Part shown: positions 13,201 to 26,350 of the stretch, piece by piece
How the letters are laid out: each line of letters starts with the position of its first letter
How positions within the stretch are numbered: position 1 is the stretch's first letter
Notes under the pieces: generated by a model
Told to the model about the DNA's origin: nothing
The model's input: only the letters and a program-made list of their open reading frames with translations
The model's database searches: none
Assembly (NCBI GenBank): GCA_013399875.1
Contig: VXAZ01006779.1
Location: forward strand, 1,333,648-1,397,647
Source of the DNA: Gymnorhina tibicen
Lineage: Eukaryota > Chordata > Aves > Passeriformes > Artamidae
Length of the DNA: 64,000 nucleotides
Direction: 5' to 3'
Translations under genes and position numbers: made by a program

Positions 13201-16200
13201 CTTCTTTCACTTGTTTGGCTTCAACAGTCACTTTAACATTTCTTATCATACCCATCAATACGAAGTGAATTGTTTATCTCTACAAGTTAATTGCATTCTC
13301 ATAGAATTTAAAACTGAACTGTGCATATCAACGAAAAGGATGGTTTCTATCTCTGAAGACATGAAAAAAAAAAGAAGAAACTTTGAGTCTTCTTGCAATG
13401 ACACTTTACTTAATAAAATTTTTGCGTCTTGCAAGTTTTCTCAATTGCAGCCATTATCTAAGAAATGAATACTGCTTCTTCAAGTAAGATGTTAAGATGT
13501 CCAGACTATGTAATAGTTTCTGAGGCACTTCAATTTTTCTGGTAAGATATTTGACAAATAAAATCACTGTGTTTATTCTTTCTTATAATTTAGAAACAAA
13601 TTATTTCAGATACACATTTTCAAAGCAATACAGTTCCACAAGGAGATACAGAATTAACTGCCTAGATTTTCACATATTGCTGTGACTATTGCAGCTTCCT
13701 TACTTGAGTGTTACAATTTATTTTTTTTAATAACCACTCTACGGGGTATTTGAAAGCAAATTTGTAACATTCAGGAATTCATGTACAACAAACAAACAAA
13801 TAAAACCCAAACCACATCAAACACTAGAACAAACAAACAGAAAAACAAACAAAAACTACAAACAATGTAGTTTGCCATGCCCTAACATCTTTCAGTCCCA
13901 GCTATCAATGATATGAATACCCTTCTATAATAAGCTGTCAGGACCCATTTAACTACCATCAGTAGTAGGATGACTTACTAGAAGATAATTGAACCATATC
14001 TGAAGAGTCTTTTGAAACATTTCTAAATATCACAGAAACTACAAAACAAACCCCTTCATCTTGGCCTGCCCTGATCTTTAGGACATGCAGTTTCCTGCTG
14101 GACCATAGCGCAGTGCTGGCTCTGCAGTTATGGCTGGTCTCCTGCACCTCTAACTGAGAAGCCATGGAAGATATTACCACACTAACAACAATCGTGCTGA
14201 AAACACTGACATTATTAATATCTCCTGTACACTCTTGGATGAGCTCATCAGACCACTGATGATATACTTTGATGTAACTCAGGTACTTGTATCAGAAGGA
14301 GATGCACAGAAAGATTGGCCCAATCCCCAAACATTATATATTTCTAGATAATTCTATCTTTTAGATATTAGAGTTCCCAGATTTTCTTTTATTACTAATC
14401 TTTTTCACCTCAGGCTCTGTCTCATGCACACCTAATGACTTTTCTTCATTTTCAGTTTTTACTAAGCAGGTCTTCCTCACAGCCTCTAGGTATCATATAA
14501 AAAGCCAGGTTATTTCCTTTACTCCAGAGACTACATCATCCTTTTCAGTCTCCAACACTACTGAGCTCCAGATGGCATTTGCAAGACATAAGTTTCTGTC
14601 CCATGAGTACAACTAAAAAAGAGACTTTGTCATAGGCCCAAGCTTCCTGGGACAGATCCCTTAACTTTTTTCTAAAACACTGCTGGCCTTCAAGGTATTG
14701 AGGAACTTTCCAAATTCTTCTAATTCGAAATACTGGAATAACTACTGTTCACCTCTAATAAATATACCTGCAAGCCAAAAGATATATTTAGTTTTGTAAT
14801 GATTTTTAATGACTACCTAGAGCCCTTTGAAAATTTCACACACAGACTACATATATACACATATACACTCATCCTTGGCTACTGTTTGTGAATCCCTTGA
14901 AAGTATGCTGTGAAATACAGGATGAAAACCACTCATGTAGACTTCCAAGTAGTTGAACTTTTCTTGTCCTGAATATACTGCACTGTATCTGGGATTCTGC
15001 TCCTGTATTTGGAACATATATTTTGCAGGTTTTGAGAATACGGGAGGAAACGACACACCTCGGATTTCAGTAATACTCCTATGTTTGCTAAGCTGCTTAA
15101 GAAGCATATGCTGGGTGTAGTTACATTCCCATCAGGAAATGTAAAACACTATTTAAAACAGTGAAATTACCATAACTGAAAGAACACAGATGCTCTTTAA
15201 TAATGTAGTAGATTGCACCTTCAATGGAAATGCTCATTAATTCTATTTTAAGACAGTGTGATTCACCTGTATGTCAGACAATTATCATTGAAAGCTAGGT
15301 TAGCAGAAAGGTTACATATTCAGGTTTGATGACTCCATCACAGAATATGCAACATTTTCCCTTTGACAGCAATATGCCTATTAATTTACTTCTCCCACAT
15401 CATGTAATTTATAAGCAGGGGTAAAAAAAAGTCAGAAACATTAAATTCCTTTTTCACAAAAAAAGAAAAAAAAAAAACAAACCACTTCTTAGTCAGACTG
15501 GCTTCAGAAACTTAAAATACTTAATACATTTTCAACTGCAATCCAAAGGAGAAGGTTATGATCCCCACAAATAGATTTTCAATGTCCAAAGCTGAGTTAC
15601 ATCAGTAGAAATAAGTGTTGTTAAATTGCTGCAAACTTGAAGAACATAAGAGTAGCATGCACTGAGCAACAAACAAGGATAGAACTACAACAAAGATTGT
15701 CACCAAGATCATCCATGCTATTTTGTACAGGTTTACTATGTGACTCTTCAGTATTCAAGATTCTTTAACAGAGCCTAGTGGAACATGGTGAAAGACCCTG
15801 TTTCATCACTGTTTAAGCAATTGCTTAATTTCTGCCAGAGGCATCATTTGATTTGTGTTCCTTTTACCTTATATATGATTTCCATATCCATACTAAAAAA
15901 ATGTTCAAGTAACTCCTTAGTTATTGGCTTACAGAAATTTATGAGAACTCCACAAGCAAACTTCTGAAGTCATTGGAAGGGGTAGTTCAAACTCATTCAT
16001 TGCTCACTGACATGACCAAGCATTTTTCAAATGCTAAATCTTTTCCCTAACTTGATTTTGCTTTTCTATACTTTCTACTTCCTGAAAGGAGTATCTTAAG
16101 CCCACTTACAATATGCAAATATGTGCAAAACTCTTAACAAGCAGTAGTTAATCAACTCACACACACATGCTATTTGTCATAATCTATTAAAGCAAGTTAA

Positions 16201-16529
16201 CTGCAAACACAAAAAAACCAGAATTTTTCTAAGTTTGTTCTGGCAATTTTTTTTATATTTTAAAATATACTTTAAAATGTCTTTTCCATACATGTACATA
16301 CACAGAATCCTGGACTTAAAAAACTTACTTTGTGTCTCTAGTTAACATATGCTTTGACAAAATGCCAAAGATGAATGGGATGTCTCCACACACCAAGGAG
16401 AGCAAGATTCCTTCACCTGCTATTTCGACATTATAGGTGTATGTAATACTGTACTTATCTACCCTTGCCTTAAACACTCCTAGAGAAGCTGCTCAGGCTG
16501 TCTCAAAACAGCCTCCCACATTCCCACAT
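10288..16529. other. AT-rich non-coding sequence, no gene seen
   Basis: About 6.2 kb without a recognisable gene or a clear repeat family. It includes a CAAA-rich low-complexity patch at about 13.79-13.86 kb. The segment 13.95-14.18 kb is a little GC-richer with a 73-codon frame on the minus strand that has no recognised domain. I take all open frames here as chance. Confidence 0.6.
13786..13864. repeat. CAAA-rich low-complexity patch
   Basis: Imperfect runs of 'caaa' and 'aaac' units ('aacaaacaaacaaataaaac', 'aaacaaacagaaaaac'). It is a plain microsatellite, and I see no adjacent element of which it would be the tail. Confidence 0.8.
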
Positions 16530-16784
16530 TTATAAGGACATGTAGTGACAAGATCAAGAGGAATGGCTTAAACTGAAAGATTTAGATTAAATATTAGGAA
16601 AAAAACCTTTATTTTAAGGGTGGTTAGGCACTGATACAGATTATCCAGAGCAGTTGTGGATGCCCCCTCCCTAGAAGTGCTGGATAAGGCCTGGTCTAGT
16701 GGAAGGTGTCCCATCCCACAGCAGAGGCTTTGGAAGTAAGCGACATTTAAGGTCCCTTCCAACCCAAACCATTCTATGATTCCC
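16530..16784 (+). repeat. CR1 LINE 3' end
   Basis: The block order matches the avian CR1 3' end. It runs 'gacaagatcaagaggaatgg', 'tagattaaatattaggaaaa', 'gggtggttaggcactgat', 'cagttgtggatgccccctcc', 'gtgctggataaggcc' and 'ggtcccttccaacc', ending 'attctatgattccc'. The last part is the diagnostic CR1 3' repeat. The copy is 5'-truncated and shows moderate decay. Confidence 0.93.
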
Positions 16785-19700
16785 ATATGTCAGTTCAAAA
16801 AAGGTAGATTTATATGAGTTTACGCTTTTCTCTCCTAGACTACTGTTCCTTGCTGGTGTCCAAAAGAAAAAGGATACCTCTTGAAGGTCAGATATTCAAT
16901 CCATCCCCACAGATTACCTTCCCAGTGTCCTAAGGAATCCAGGATAACCCAGAGATTATTCAGGAAAAAAAAACTTGTTTCATTGAGCTGTCACTGTTCC
17001 TTATCTTCCCCTATAAATGATACTGTCCTATGGCAACCTAACAAAAGAACCGAGCACATTGAGAATGGAATAAGAATAAGCCTTTTGCATAGCTCAGTCT
17101 AATACAGAGCTGGGGATCCAACCATGAAAAGCTTTGCTATAGAAACTCAATGATGTGTTACAGTTAGTCTATGACAGTAAGTGCTCTCTTTAATTTTTCT
17201 TTTATAGAAGAGTATTTTTATTCAGGTATTTCATTGCATCACAATGTTAATGCTCTACTTAAAAGGCATAAGCTATCTAAATTTAATAAATGTGAAAAGA
17301 CAAAAAACACAGCACAGTTCCACCACATTACCCTTTCAGATAAAATTAAAAGTAAAATTCAAGATGAAGTTTGACATATTCAGAAGCTGTAACCTCATTG
17401 ATTTCATGAATAACTGGAACTAGGGCTTCAGAAAATTGTTGGTAAGGGGTTTAAGTTATTTTATTTTAATCTTTGCAGTAGTACACTAAAACCAAAGGAA
17501 GAATAAAACATACATAGCAAAACCAAACAAGCAAGAAAATGGAATGGATCTGTTTTATGCTTTCATGATCACATCCAAGACAAGTGTAAAAACTTATAAT
17601 GACTGAATATATCTGTGTCCTTTCTGTGTTTCAAAATTGCACGAAAAAAAGTAAAGGGAAAAACAGGAAAAAAAAGGAAAAAATTATTTCTCTAGCAAAA
17701 TAAAGATATTTGCTAAGATCTACTGAAGACAGGAGCTGCAGGAAAATGCAAAAAAAAAAAAACAGTGAAAAACAACCCCAATTCAAACCCCAAAACCCAA
17801 CCATAAAAACCTGAAGAGCAGTTATATCAAAGAACAAAATCTTACACAAAATCCCAAGACTTTTCCATTGGTTTCTAAAGGTGTATATAATGTCCTTGTT
17901 AAGGTTGGAGAAACAGCAATTCTGTGCGTGAAAAGATAATATTTATCCAAAGCACATCAATAAATAAAACACTTCAAAAGTATAGGGTATTATCATTAGT
18001 TTCAGTTGAATGAAAGAGTTTAAATTAAAAACCAAATTCTGAAAAGATTGTGTCACTCTCATTCATGGTGTGAAAATACAGTATAGATTGACATGCCTGA
18101 AATGACTGTCTTTTTGATGCCTCCTAGTTTACTAAATATGTTTATAAGATGCAATAACAAAAGTAAAAAGAGTGACTGAGCCAATTATCCTAGTATTCAG
18201 AAGAAAGAAATAGCTGTTTTCAGTTTCTTTCAGTGATCATGCATAGACTAAGCACATTTTGCCAAAGGAAAGAGGAACCAGAGAATATGTTACTAGTCTA
18301 GGGAAAAGAAGTTATCTCTAGAGTTGCTCAAATACAGTTGAGCATTAACAACCAGTGTGTAGGCCATTTTCAAATATATAGCTTTTTACAACACCATATC
18401 TAAAATACGAAAGGGTACAAAAGCCCAACAAACCCAAACCACAGGATACTCCTCTGAAATAAAGAAACCTAAATTCTTGTAACTTTTATTGTCCTTATCT
18501 GTTCAAGATAAAGAGCTAAAAATATTCAGAATGTTGGTAAATCTTTGTAGCCCAGAATGTCTTTCTAAGCCTCTCCCACTCCATAAACAAGATATTCAGA
18601 ATCCACATGTAGAGTACAATAGCCAGCAATAATTCTCTTTCTGTAGCAGCAGGAAGAAAGGGGGCTTGGGGGAAACAACAACACCAACAAAACAACAACA
18701 ATAAAAAGATATCCCCAACTCACAAAAACTTTTTTCTTGAGCCTCACAGGTGAAATTCCCCCTTTCCATCATCTAGATGTGCAAATGCTGAGGGTCAAGG
18801 ACAGATCAGTTCTTTAGCACCACTTTGGTGTATGGGACCTAGAAAGAATCAGACAATTTTAATTAAAAATCTAACACTCTTCTTTCTGAACACAATACTA
18901 CTGGTGATTGCAAAACAATATATTAAGTGCCCCCAAATAAGCACAAAACTGAAAAATTGCTAGTGATCAAAAAGATTATAGTCTTATATTAAAAAAACCA
19001 ACCAAAACAAAAAATGCTTGGATTTTTTTCTAAAATGAAGTGCAAATCACATCTTGTAGTCTTCCTTCTAATTCCTATGCAGTCATTAGTTCTAGCAAAA
19101 TTACAGAAATAGGAACAATTATTTTAGCCTCAATCCTGCTTTTGTAAAGCAAATATAAAATGTATCAGCGGATATTAGGAAGATGTTGAAATATCTTTTG
19201 TTCTGCTTATTACATGCATTTCGGCATATTGGATTAATTTTAAATTTCCTGGTTTGTTAAAAATGCTATCACTTTATTAATGTAGCTAATTTGCGAAACA
19301 GCCATAAATGTGAGGGCCCAGCTGGATTCTCAAAAAAAATCCCAAAACACCAAGAATTTGGTCTTTCAGAAAAAGCAGCTCTCCTTATGAAAAGGAATTT
19401 TACAATAATATTCTGACCTTGTATATTCATTAAAATAACATTTCTCTGTTTCTCGACAAAAAGTTTTTCTGTACAAGAAACATCAGAAGATTCAGCAGAG
19501 ACAAAGCCACAGGTTCAGCATCTCATGGACATATTAAACTGTGTCATAATTAAGAGTCCTTCATTCTTTGTTGGTAACACAAAATGAAACATGATGTTAG
19601 TTTCAGGTTTTTCTTTATAAATGCATTGTCTCATTTTCCAGCAAAATTCCAAAATGTCCAACAGGACTTCACCCCTTCAGACTTCTTGTCTCTCTTGGCC

Positions 19701-21799
19701 AAATTTTACTTTGTTGTTGCTGTAGGGGTTATTTAAGTTATACTGCCTGTACTGACCATTACTTCACTTCAGCGTACCAGGTTCTGGTTCACAACAGTGT
19801 TCCTTTCCTCAATAAGCCTAAATTGTTAACTTGATGCATTTTAATATATTTCTAATATGACCTCATCTGTAGAAACATAAATAGTGTTACTGAGATGACG
19901 ATGCTGACGTAACTGCAGCTTCTGGTATGGCTGTGTCAAGAGGAAAATATTTGAAGTCCAACCCTTGGGCTCAAACACTCCAACTGGGGTACCTGCAACT
20001 CTGTTTGTCAAAACTGTAAGGACTGTGAAAGTGTTGGGCAGCATAAGCAAAGGGGGCAGTACCCAACACTGACAATATAATACGCCTTTCTACCAGCACA
20101 GCTGAAGAAAGAAGTCAAAAAGGCTATCAGACATAAAAACCAACTTTGCTGGCTAATTCTGATCTTACCTGACAATCTATTCCTCTTGCCTCCGAAGTGT
20201 AAGAAGGTACTTTTCACATAGACCCATCTTTTGCTACAAAATCCTCTTGGTGGGTGCCGCACAAAACCACTCAAGTTCATTCAATGTATTTTGACACTAA
20301 AGGTCCATTTAAAAAAAACAAACAAGGAAATAGTTAATGACATGAATCTGTGTATTTTTCAGCATTATGCTTCTGTTAAGACTGTTAATAACAGCTCAAT
20401 TCCAGACCTCTATTGTCTACTGCTCTTGAAAGTTACAGTTTCAGGCTGTTTCAAGAGGAAGGTTTGCAACTCTCATCTCCTCAGCTATGGAATGACTAAA
20501 TCTCAAGGTGATCAGGCAATCAAGTTCTTCAAAACAGAAAGCTCACATACTTATGAAACACCAAGATCTGCTAAAATTAATGGTCAAACTAAATAAATGG
20601 ATTGTGCAAGAACTCTATGCCAATGGATTTCTAGCATGCCAGTGTATACACCACAATATAGTGTAGGTCTCTTAGATAGACAGTGGATAATAGAATAAAT
20701 GCATTTAAAGTGAGATAACTCATTTAACAATTCTCTACTATGTGTTCACTTTTCACATAGCAATTATCTGCAAATATAAAAAGAAGAATTACAAGAAAGT
20801 GAGTTTAAATTGCACTGCATGGAAAAAAATGTTAATTCACTGCTCTAAACAAACACATGATCTCTAAATAAATTAGCTTCTTCTGTTACATAGAGGAAAA
20901 CTACTGCTATTGTTAATTCTTCTCTCCCCCCATGTATGGAAGAGAACACCAAGATGTTATGTGAAAACCCACTCTGTAAATAAATGTCCTCTTCAATTTT
21001 AGAAAGACTGTCAAGAAACGATGAGCTGAAATGTGAATTATAACAAAGTGATGACAAATTCAAATAGAAATAGCAAGGCATGATGAGTGCTGTATTGTGT
21101 GAATTAGATGATTTGACAGTATTGAGAACCAAAAGAAGTAAAATTTTGCATAAGCAGCAATGTGAAAACTCTACACAGTTCTTTCTTCAGGCTACTGCAG
21201 ACTATTGGAAATATTTCACTGTTATTAATTTAAAAATTCAGTTATGCCACTATGTGTTAATGAGTCACTGTTATTTGACTACCAAACCCCATCATTCTTT
21301 AACATGTTTTAAAATACATTGGAAAAGGACATAGAAGGAGTTGTCTTACTACAATAACAATTCCAAATTGTGCTCAGTGTCTCTTTCTGTGAATTTTTAA
21401 GAGGAATCATGGAAGAAAAATGCAAAGAAGGCTGTTGGAAAAGAAAGATGCTTGTGACAGAGAGGCAAGAAAGCCTACAAGGAATAAAATACTTAAACAT
21501 GCCTGTAGTTTAAGGCAGATGCTTAGATCAGATTTTTTAGAATTTTTTCCAAAACCAAGTTATGCACAGGCTATATGGGAATATGAGTTTTACTTGGTAA
21601 ACAGATAAAAACATGCTATTAAAGGTTTTAGGTCTACTAGTAATATATACTGTAAAGTGTGCAAAACCACTACAAACTGTTAGTGTACACGGTTAGCTTT
21701 TAAATATTGATTCTCAAATTATACAAATGATAGTCAGTCTACTGATTTTTTTTTTTTCAAAGACTCCTTCCATCCTTCTCCATAAGGATCAGTTTCAAA
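16785..21799. other. AT-rich non-coding sequence, no gene seen
   Basis: About 5 kb with no recognised gene. An ACAACA-type microsatellite lies at about 18.67-18.70 kb. A 121-codon plus-strand frame at 20231-20596 has no recognised domain, low-complexity-free but unremarkable composition and no upstream or downstream splice context that I can defend. I regard it as chance. Confidence 0.6.
18675..18702. repeat. CAA-type microsatellite
   Basis: Interrupted run of 'aac' and 'aca' trinucleotides ('aacaacaacaccaacaaaac'). No associated gene. Confidence 0.8.
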
Positions 21800-22984
21800 G
21801 GAGAATTAGGTCAGGATCAAAGGAGGTGCTATTGTGGTAGGAGATAGATACAGATCACCTATCAGCATAAAATGTCTTTTTTCAAACAATTTAAGAAGAT
21901 CTCTAAGACATAGGCCCAGATTCTTAGGATGGATTTTCATCTTCCTGCAATCTATTAGAATGGCAACACAGCTGGAGCCAAGCAGATGAGTTGCTGGGGA
22001 GGTGTCAGGGATAATTCCTTGATACAAGCAATTAATAGGGCAAATGCATAGTGGATCTGATATTCGTTAACAGGGACAGACTGATTGGGAACATAAAAAT
22101 TCAGTGGCAGCTTTGGCTGTAGTGACCATGAAATGGAAAAGCTCAAGATCCCTAGGGGAGGGAATTGAAGGTAGCAAGTAGCAAACTACAGATTCAGGGC
22201 TCTGCAAGTGAAGAATTTGGCTTAATCAAGAAATTGGTATGAGTGAGCCAAAGAGAGGCAGCTTTGGAGGGGAAAGGAGCTTGTAAAAGTTGGCAGGTCT
22301 TTAAGACCAATCTCTTAGCTCAGGAATCATTCCTCACAATAATCAGGAAAAGAAACAGATTAGAAAATCATTTTGACAAGGAACTTATGACTGTATTTCA
22401 AAGCAAAAACACAGTCCACACGCTGGGGAAGCAGGAACAAGCTACAGGGGAGAACTATAGCAAGACTGACAAGCAAGGACAGTGTAAGGAAAGCCACAGC
22501 CCACCTAGAGCTGATTCTTGCAAGTGAAATCAAACACAGCTGGATCTTCAAGTGCTCTATTAAAACAGGAAAAGCTGGGCAAGAGAAAACATGGCTGTAT
22601 TATTCTATAGGGCATTCTCAGTTGGCTGAAGTGAGAGCAGACACAAAATAAGGCTGGACTATTTACCTTGCTTGCAACAGTAGCCTACCCATACCTGTGT
22701 GCTGGTTACTGAGTAAAAGGAGGTTGCCTCTTAGAAGCAGCACCTGGCAGAAACACACGGATCAGAGCTGGTAAGGTGTGCACATAAGAGAAAAAATTTC
22801 ACCTGAGGAAAGTGGAGTGGGTTGCCCAGAGAGGCTGTGGATCTCCTGTCCTTGGAGGTTTTCAAGACTGTATTGAATAAAGTCCTGAGCATCCTCGTCT
22901 GACCTTGTAGCAGGCCCAGCTTTGCATGGGAAGTTGGACTAGAGAACTCTTGAGTCCTTTCCAGCCTAAATATTTCTGTAATCA
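21800..22984 (+). repeat. CR1 LINE, long decayed copy with ORF2 5' region and 3' end
   Basis: The first part (about 21800-22550) follows the endonuclease-end and linker region of CR1 ORF2. It contains 'gtgctattgtggtaggagat', 'agtggatctgatattcgtta', 'acagggacagactgattgg' and 'gtagtgaccatgaaatgg', which correspond to the family's GDFN, DLIFTNR and SDH-type segments. The last part (about 22800-22984) is the CR1 3' end: 'gggttgcccagagaggctgt', 'ctcctgtccttggaggtttt', 'gttggactagagaactcttg', 'cctttccagcctaaatattt'. The reverse-transcriptase core that should lie between them is missing or unrecognisable. The copy is long for a CR1 insertion but clearly dead. Small open frames inside it are shadows. 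Confidence 0.82.
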
Positions 22985-24284
22985 TATTACAGGAGGAAAT
23001 AAGTTTGATGAAAATTTTACAATACAACAGACAGAACACTGTGCAAACAACACTATTTTCCCTATTTTAAAATTTTGTGCGTGCACTGCTAGATGAAAGG
23101 GAGTTCTGGTCAACTTCAAGGCTGTGCAAAAAAATGAATGCTGAAGATTCAGAGCTCTAAAGAGAAAACTTTCAAAATAATTTCTGAAATGGGAGAAAGT
23201 GAATAATTGCACATAATATTTAGAGTTGTGGTATAAAATTTTAAAGTTCAACAGATATAAGAAATAGCTTGTGAACAACTTATATGAGATGAGCACATAA
23301 TAGATGAGATGAGTTGCTATAATAGATGTGTTTTTCAGTCAGAGACTTTTGAATCAGACACCTAAGCACCTACTTCCTCAAACAGATGCATTTTTTCTCT
23401 TACTCATACAAGCTAAAAATCAATCAATGACTATAAGGTCTGATCTGACCTAGATAAATCATTCTTTTCTTCTCCCTGAAGATATTGTACAACACACATA
23501 CTGTTGTGGCAATTGAGAAATTTAATAGTATGGTAAACACCACTAAGATCTTTCTATGCCTTCAGGGAAAGCTGTAAATATCAGCTTAAAAGGCACTGAT
23601 GGTGCGCTGTTAAGGACATCTAAATAATTTTTACTAATAAGACCAATTTGTAAAAGAATTGCTAGAATGACAGTGACAAAACTCTCAGTGAAACTGGCAA
23701 GAATTCCTTGCACAATATTAGTGGCAAACTATTTCAAAAGAATAGAAGAGTAAGAAAAATAGGCAAAAAAGGTAAAATAAGGTGTCACAGAGGAAATAAT
23801 TGATTAAATCTTACTGAAGACATTAATTCTACATATGAACACCACAGTAAGGTGGAAAAACATCTGTAATTGAAAGTCAATTCATCAAATGCAGGGTGAG
23901 CCAAGTGTATATTGCTTCTCTGGAGTATACATACAAAAGCCAGATAGTGGCTGTGTATAGTACATGATTTTGCTCTGTGGATTTGCCAAGGACAGGAAAG
24001 GATTGATGGAAGAAACACTAGGCAAGATGTCTGAAGCCTGTGTTTTCAGAAATAGCAACCTTCAAGTTCCAGCATCAGTTATTTACAAAAATGGGTTCAT
24101 TTTCTGTTTACAGGCAACAGTTTAACATTTAAATCAACATTTTCAAATCCTAAGAAAGCTAACTGCCTGTCAGGAGAGAAAAAGAACAAACAAGCTATCC
24201 AGGCTCGTGATATCTCTGCTCTATTGTAACATGACAAGTAAGCTCACCTGGAACAGAGAGAGCAGCAGCAGAAATATAAATGAA
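22985..24284. other. AT-rich non-coding sequence, no gene seen
   Basis: About 1.3 kb with no recognised gene. The last 100 bases (from about 24.19 kb) may already belong to the ancient CR1 copy that follows, but I cannot align them. Confidence 0.55.
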
Positions 24285-24840
24285 TAGGTAAATGTAAAGT
24301 GAAGCACAAGGGAAATGTGCATATGTAAGTGATGTACATATGAAGTGATGAGCCCTGAGCTGACTAGGTGGGCACTGTGGGGTTATCATAGCTCTGTAAA
24401 ATCAGCAGCTCAGTGCTCAGTAGCAGTCAAAAACCCAAGCAGAAATTATTAGGAAAGGCATACAGAATGAAACAGAAATGTTATTATGCTGCTTTTTAAG
24501 TTCTTCAAAGTAAGATCTGGTAAGACAGGAAAAGGTCCAGAGCATGTTGGTAAGAACATTCAATGGCATTCGACTATTCCCACATGAAAAGCAACAGACT
24601 GGCTTGGCATCTTCAAAAGATTCTTTTCTCTCTCAAAGAGAGATACAGATAACAGAGGACTATAAAATCAAACTGACATAGACACAGTAGACATGCAGAA
24701 ATTGCACACTGTCTCTTTCAATATAAGAACTGGGGGCATAAAATGAACCTAGTATAAGTCAGTTTCATCACAAAGGAGGCAGTGGCTCAGGCAAAGTGAG
24801 GGTGCCACAAGATGTTGCGAATGCCGAGTTTACAGAGCCT
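24285..24840 (+). repeat. Ancient CR1/L3-like LINE remnant
   Basis: The order of short matches follows the 3' part of the old CR1/L3-like lineage spread through amniotes. They are 'aatgtaaagtgaagcaca', 'tacatatgaagtgatgagcc', 'tcagtagcagtcaaaaaccc', 'attattaggaaaggcataca', 'gaaaaggtccagag', 'actataaaatcaaact', 'aatataagaactgggggcat' and 'gccacaagatgttgcgaatg'. The family encodes a reverse transcriptase and endonuclease. This segment lies at the end of the ORF and start of the 3' region. Divergence is much higher than in the other CR1 copies here, with many small gaps. The match is from memory and the boundaries are good to about 50 bases. Confidence 0.75.
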
Positions 24841-26054
24841 CCGGGGTAAACTGTAACATTACATGGAAGCAAAACACTCTGAAACCACATTTGGTTCAGA
24901 ATGTTCTGTGAGACAAAAGCAGCTCAAAATTGAAAATAGTTCAAATGAAGACCCTTATTTGCCCTGTCCTTATTATTAGACACTTGATCTATAAGCTCTG
25001 ACAGGCTCAGGTTAGTAGTACAGATGAATCTTTGGTCTGACCCACAACAACCTTTTTTCTGTTATAATAATGCCCCTTTCTGAACCTTAGCTAATTCTCC
25101 TATGTGCTCTTAAATTGTAGTCCAACAAAATCAACACTGACTATTCAAAGTTCATATTATATCTGCCATGTGAAAATTTCTTCTCTGTACCACTGAATTA
25201 ATGAAATGAAACAAGAAATCCCCCCACATCCACAGGACAAAAATTACTGTTTTACTAGATACACTTTCTAATGAGTGTGGTATTGACACAGTATACTTTT
25301 TGAACCTCTAATTTTTTCTTACTCAAACACAATGGATTCCTAATTTACTATATAAAATGCATATATACACTAAAGTTCCTTACCTGAAAGGGTTTGCCAG
25401 CTAAAAGAAGTCATGCAGCATATGTGGGTAAGTATATAAGAGAAATGTCTATCTGCATAGAGATAGGAGACAGATAGATAACACAGGATCTCATGTATTA
25501 CAAAGCAGATAACCTAATCAAGCTAAACCTAGTTCTATATGGAATTTCAAGCCATTATGGCATAAAGTGTCCTTTTTTATTTTCTTTCCTCTCCCCAAGA
25601 GGTCCACGATGTTCATCTATGAGGAATTTTACATAAATTAATCTATCTATAGCTTATTAAAGTTACTTCTTCATGAAGATCACAGCAGGAGCTAATTTCC
25701 TTATCTGTAGCAAATAAATTTCCTCATGATAACAGTATGTTTTCTGAACCTATTCAATCCATGCTAAAGACAGTTAAATCCCGAACTATCATTTTTTCCT
25801 ATGGCTACACATACCACATAAAGTAATAACTGAATTTTAGTGGATTAATTCTCAGCAGGTTTCTCTCTATATGCCCCATAAATGTTGGATAGAAGAGTTT
25901 TATAATGCAGAGATAATCGAGACTTTGTCCAGTATAACAGGGGATCTGAAAATAATGAACTTATAGAGACCACACAAGCATTATTTTTACAGTTTTGTTT
26001 GCAGTTTTCTTAGTCCAGAGAGTGCTCAAACAGGCATTGTGGGTTTGCGATGAA
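24841..26054. other. AT-rich non-coding sequence, no gene seen
   Basis: About 1.2 kb with no recognised gene, RNA or young repeat. Confidence 0.6.
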
Positions 26055-26350
26055 TGAGAATGACAGAATGGTTGGTGGTGGAACAGACTTCTGGAGATCA
26101 TCCTGTCCAACCACACATGCAAGGCAGTCTCACCTAGAGCAAGTTGCACAAGATTGCATCCAGGTGGATTTTGAATACCTACCAAGGAAGACATTCCACA
26201 ACCTCTCTGGGCAGCCTGTTCCCCTATTCGGTCACCCTCACAGTAAAGAAGTTCTTCCTCATGTTCAGATGGATCTTTCTGTTTCAATTTCAATTTTCTT
26301 TGTGTTTCAATTTGTGCCCATTGTCCCTTGTCCTGTTGCTGGGCACCATG
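26055..26350 (-). repeat. CR1 LINE 3' end, minus strand
   Basis: Read on the plus strand it is the reverse complement of a CR1 tail. The blocks are 'tggagatcatcctgtccaac', 'agcaagttgcacaagattgc', 'tccaggtggattttgaatac', 'attccacaacctctctgggc', 'agcctgttcccc', 'gtaaagaagttcttcctcat' and 'cattgtcccttgtcctgttg'. The terminal CR1 repeat on the low-coordinate side is reduced to 'gacagaatggttg'. A partial CAATTT-type tandem expansion ('tttcaatttcaattttc') interrupts the element near 26.28-26.32 kb. Overlapping open frames of 83-136 codons on both strands lie within or over it and are not genes. Confidence 0.93.

Noticed and set aside
20231..20596. 121-codon plus-strand open frame
   Set aside because: No recognised domain or family, no flanking context, plausible by chance.
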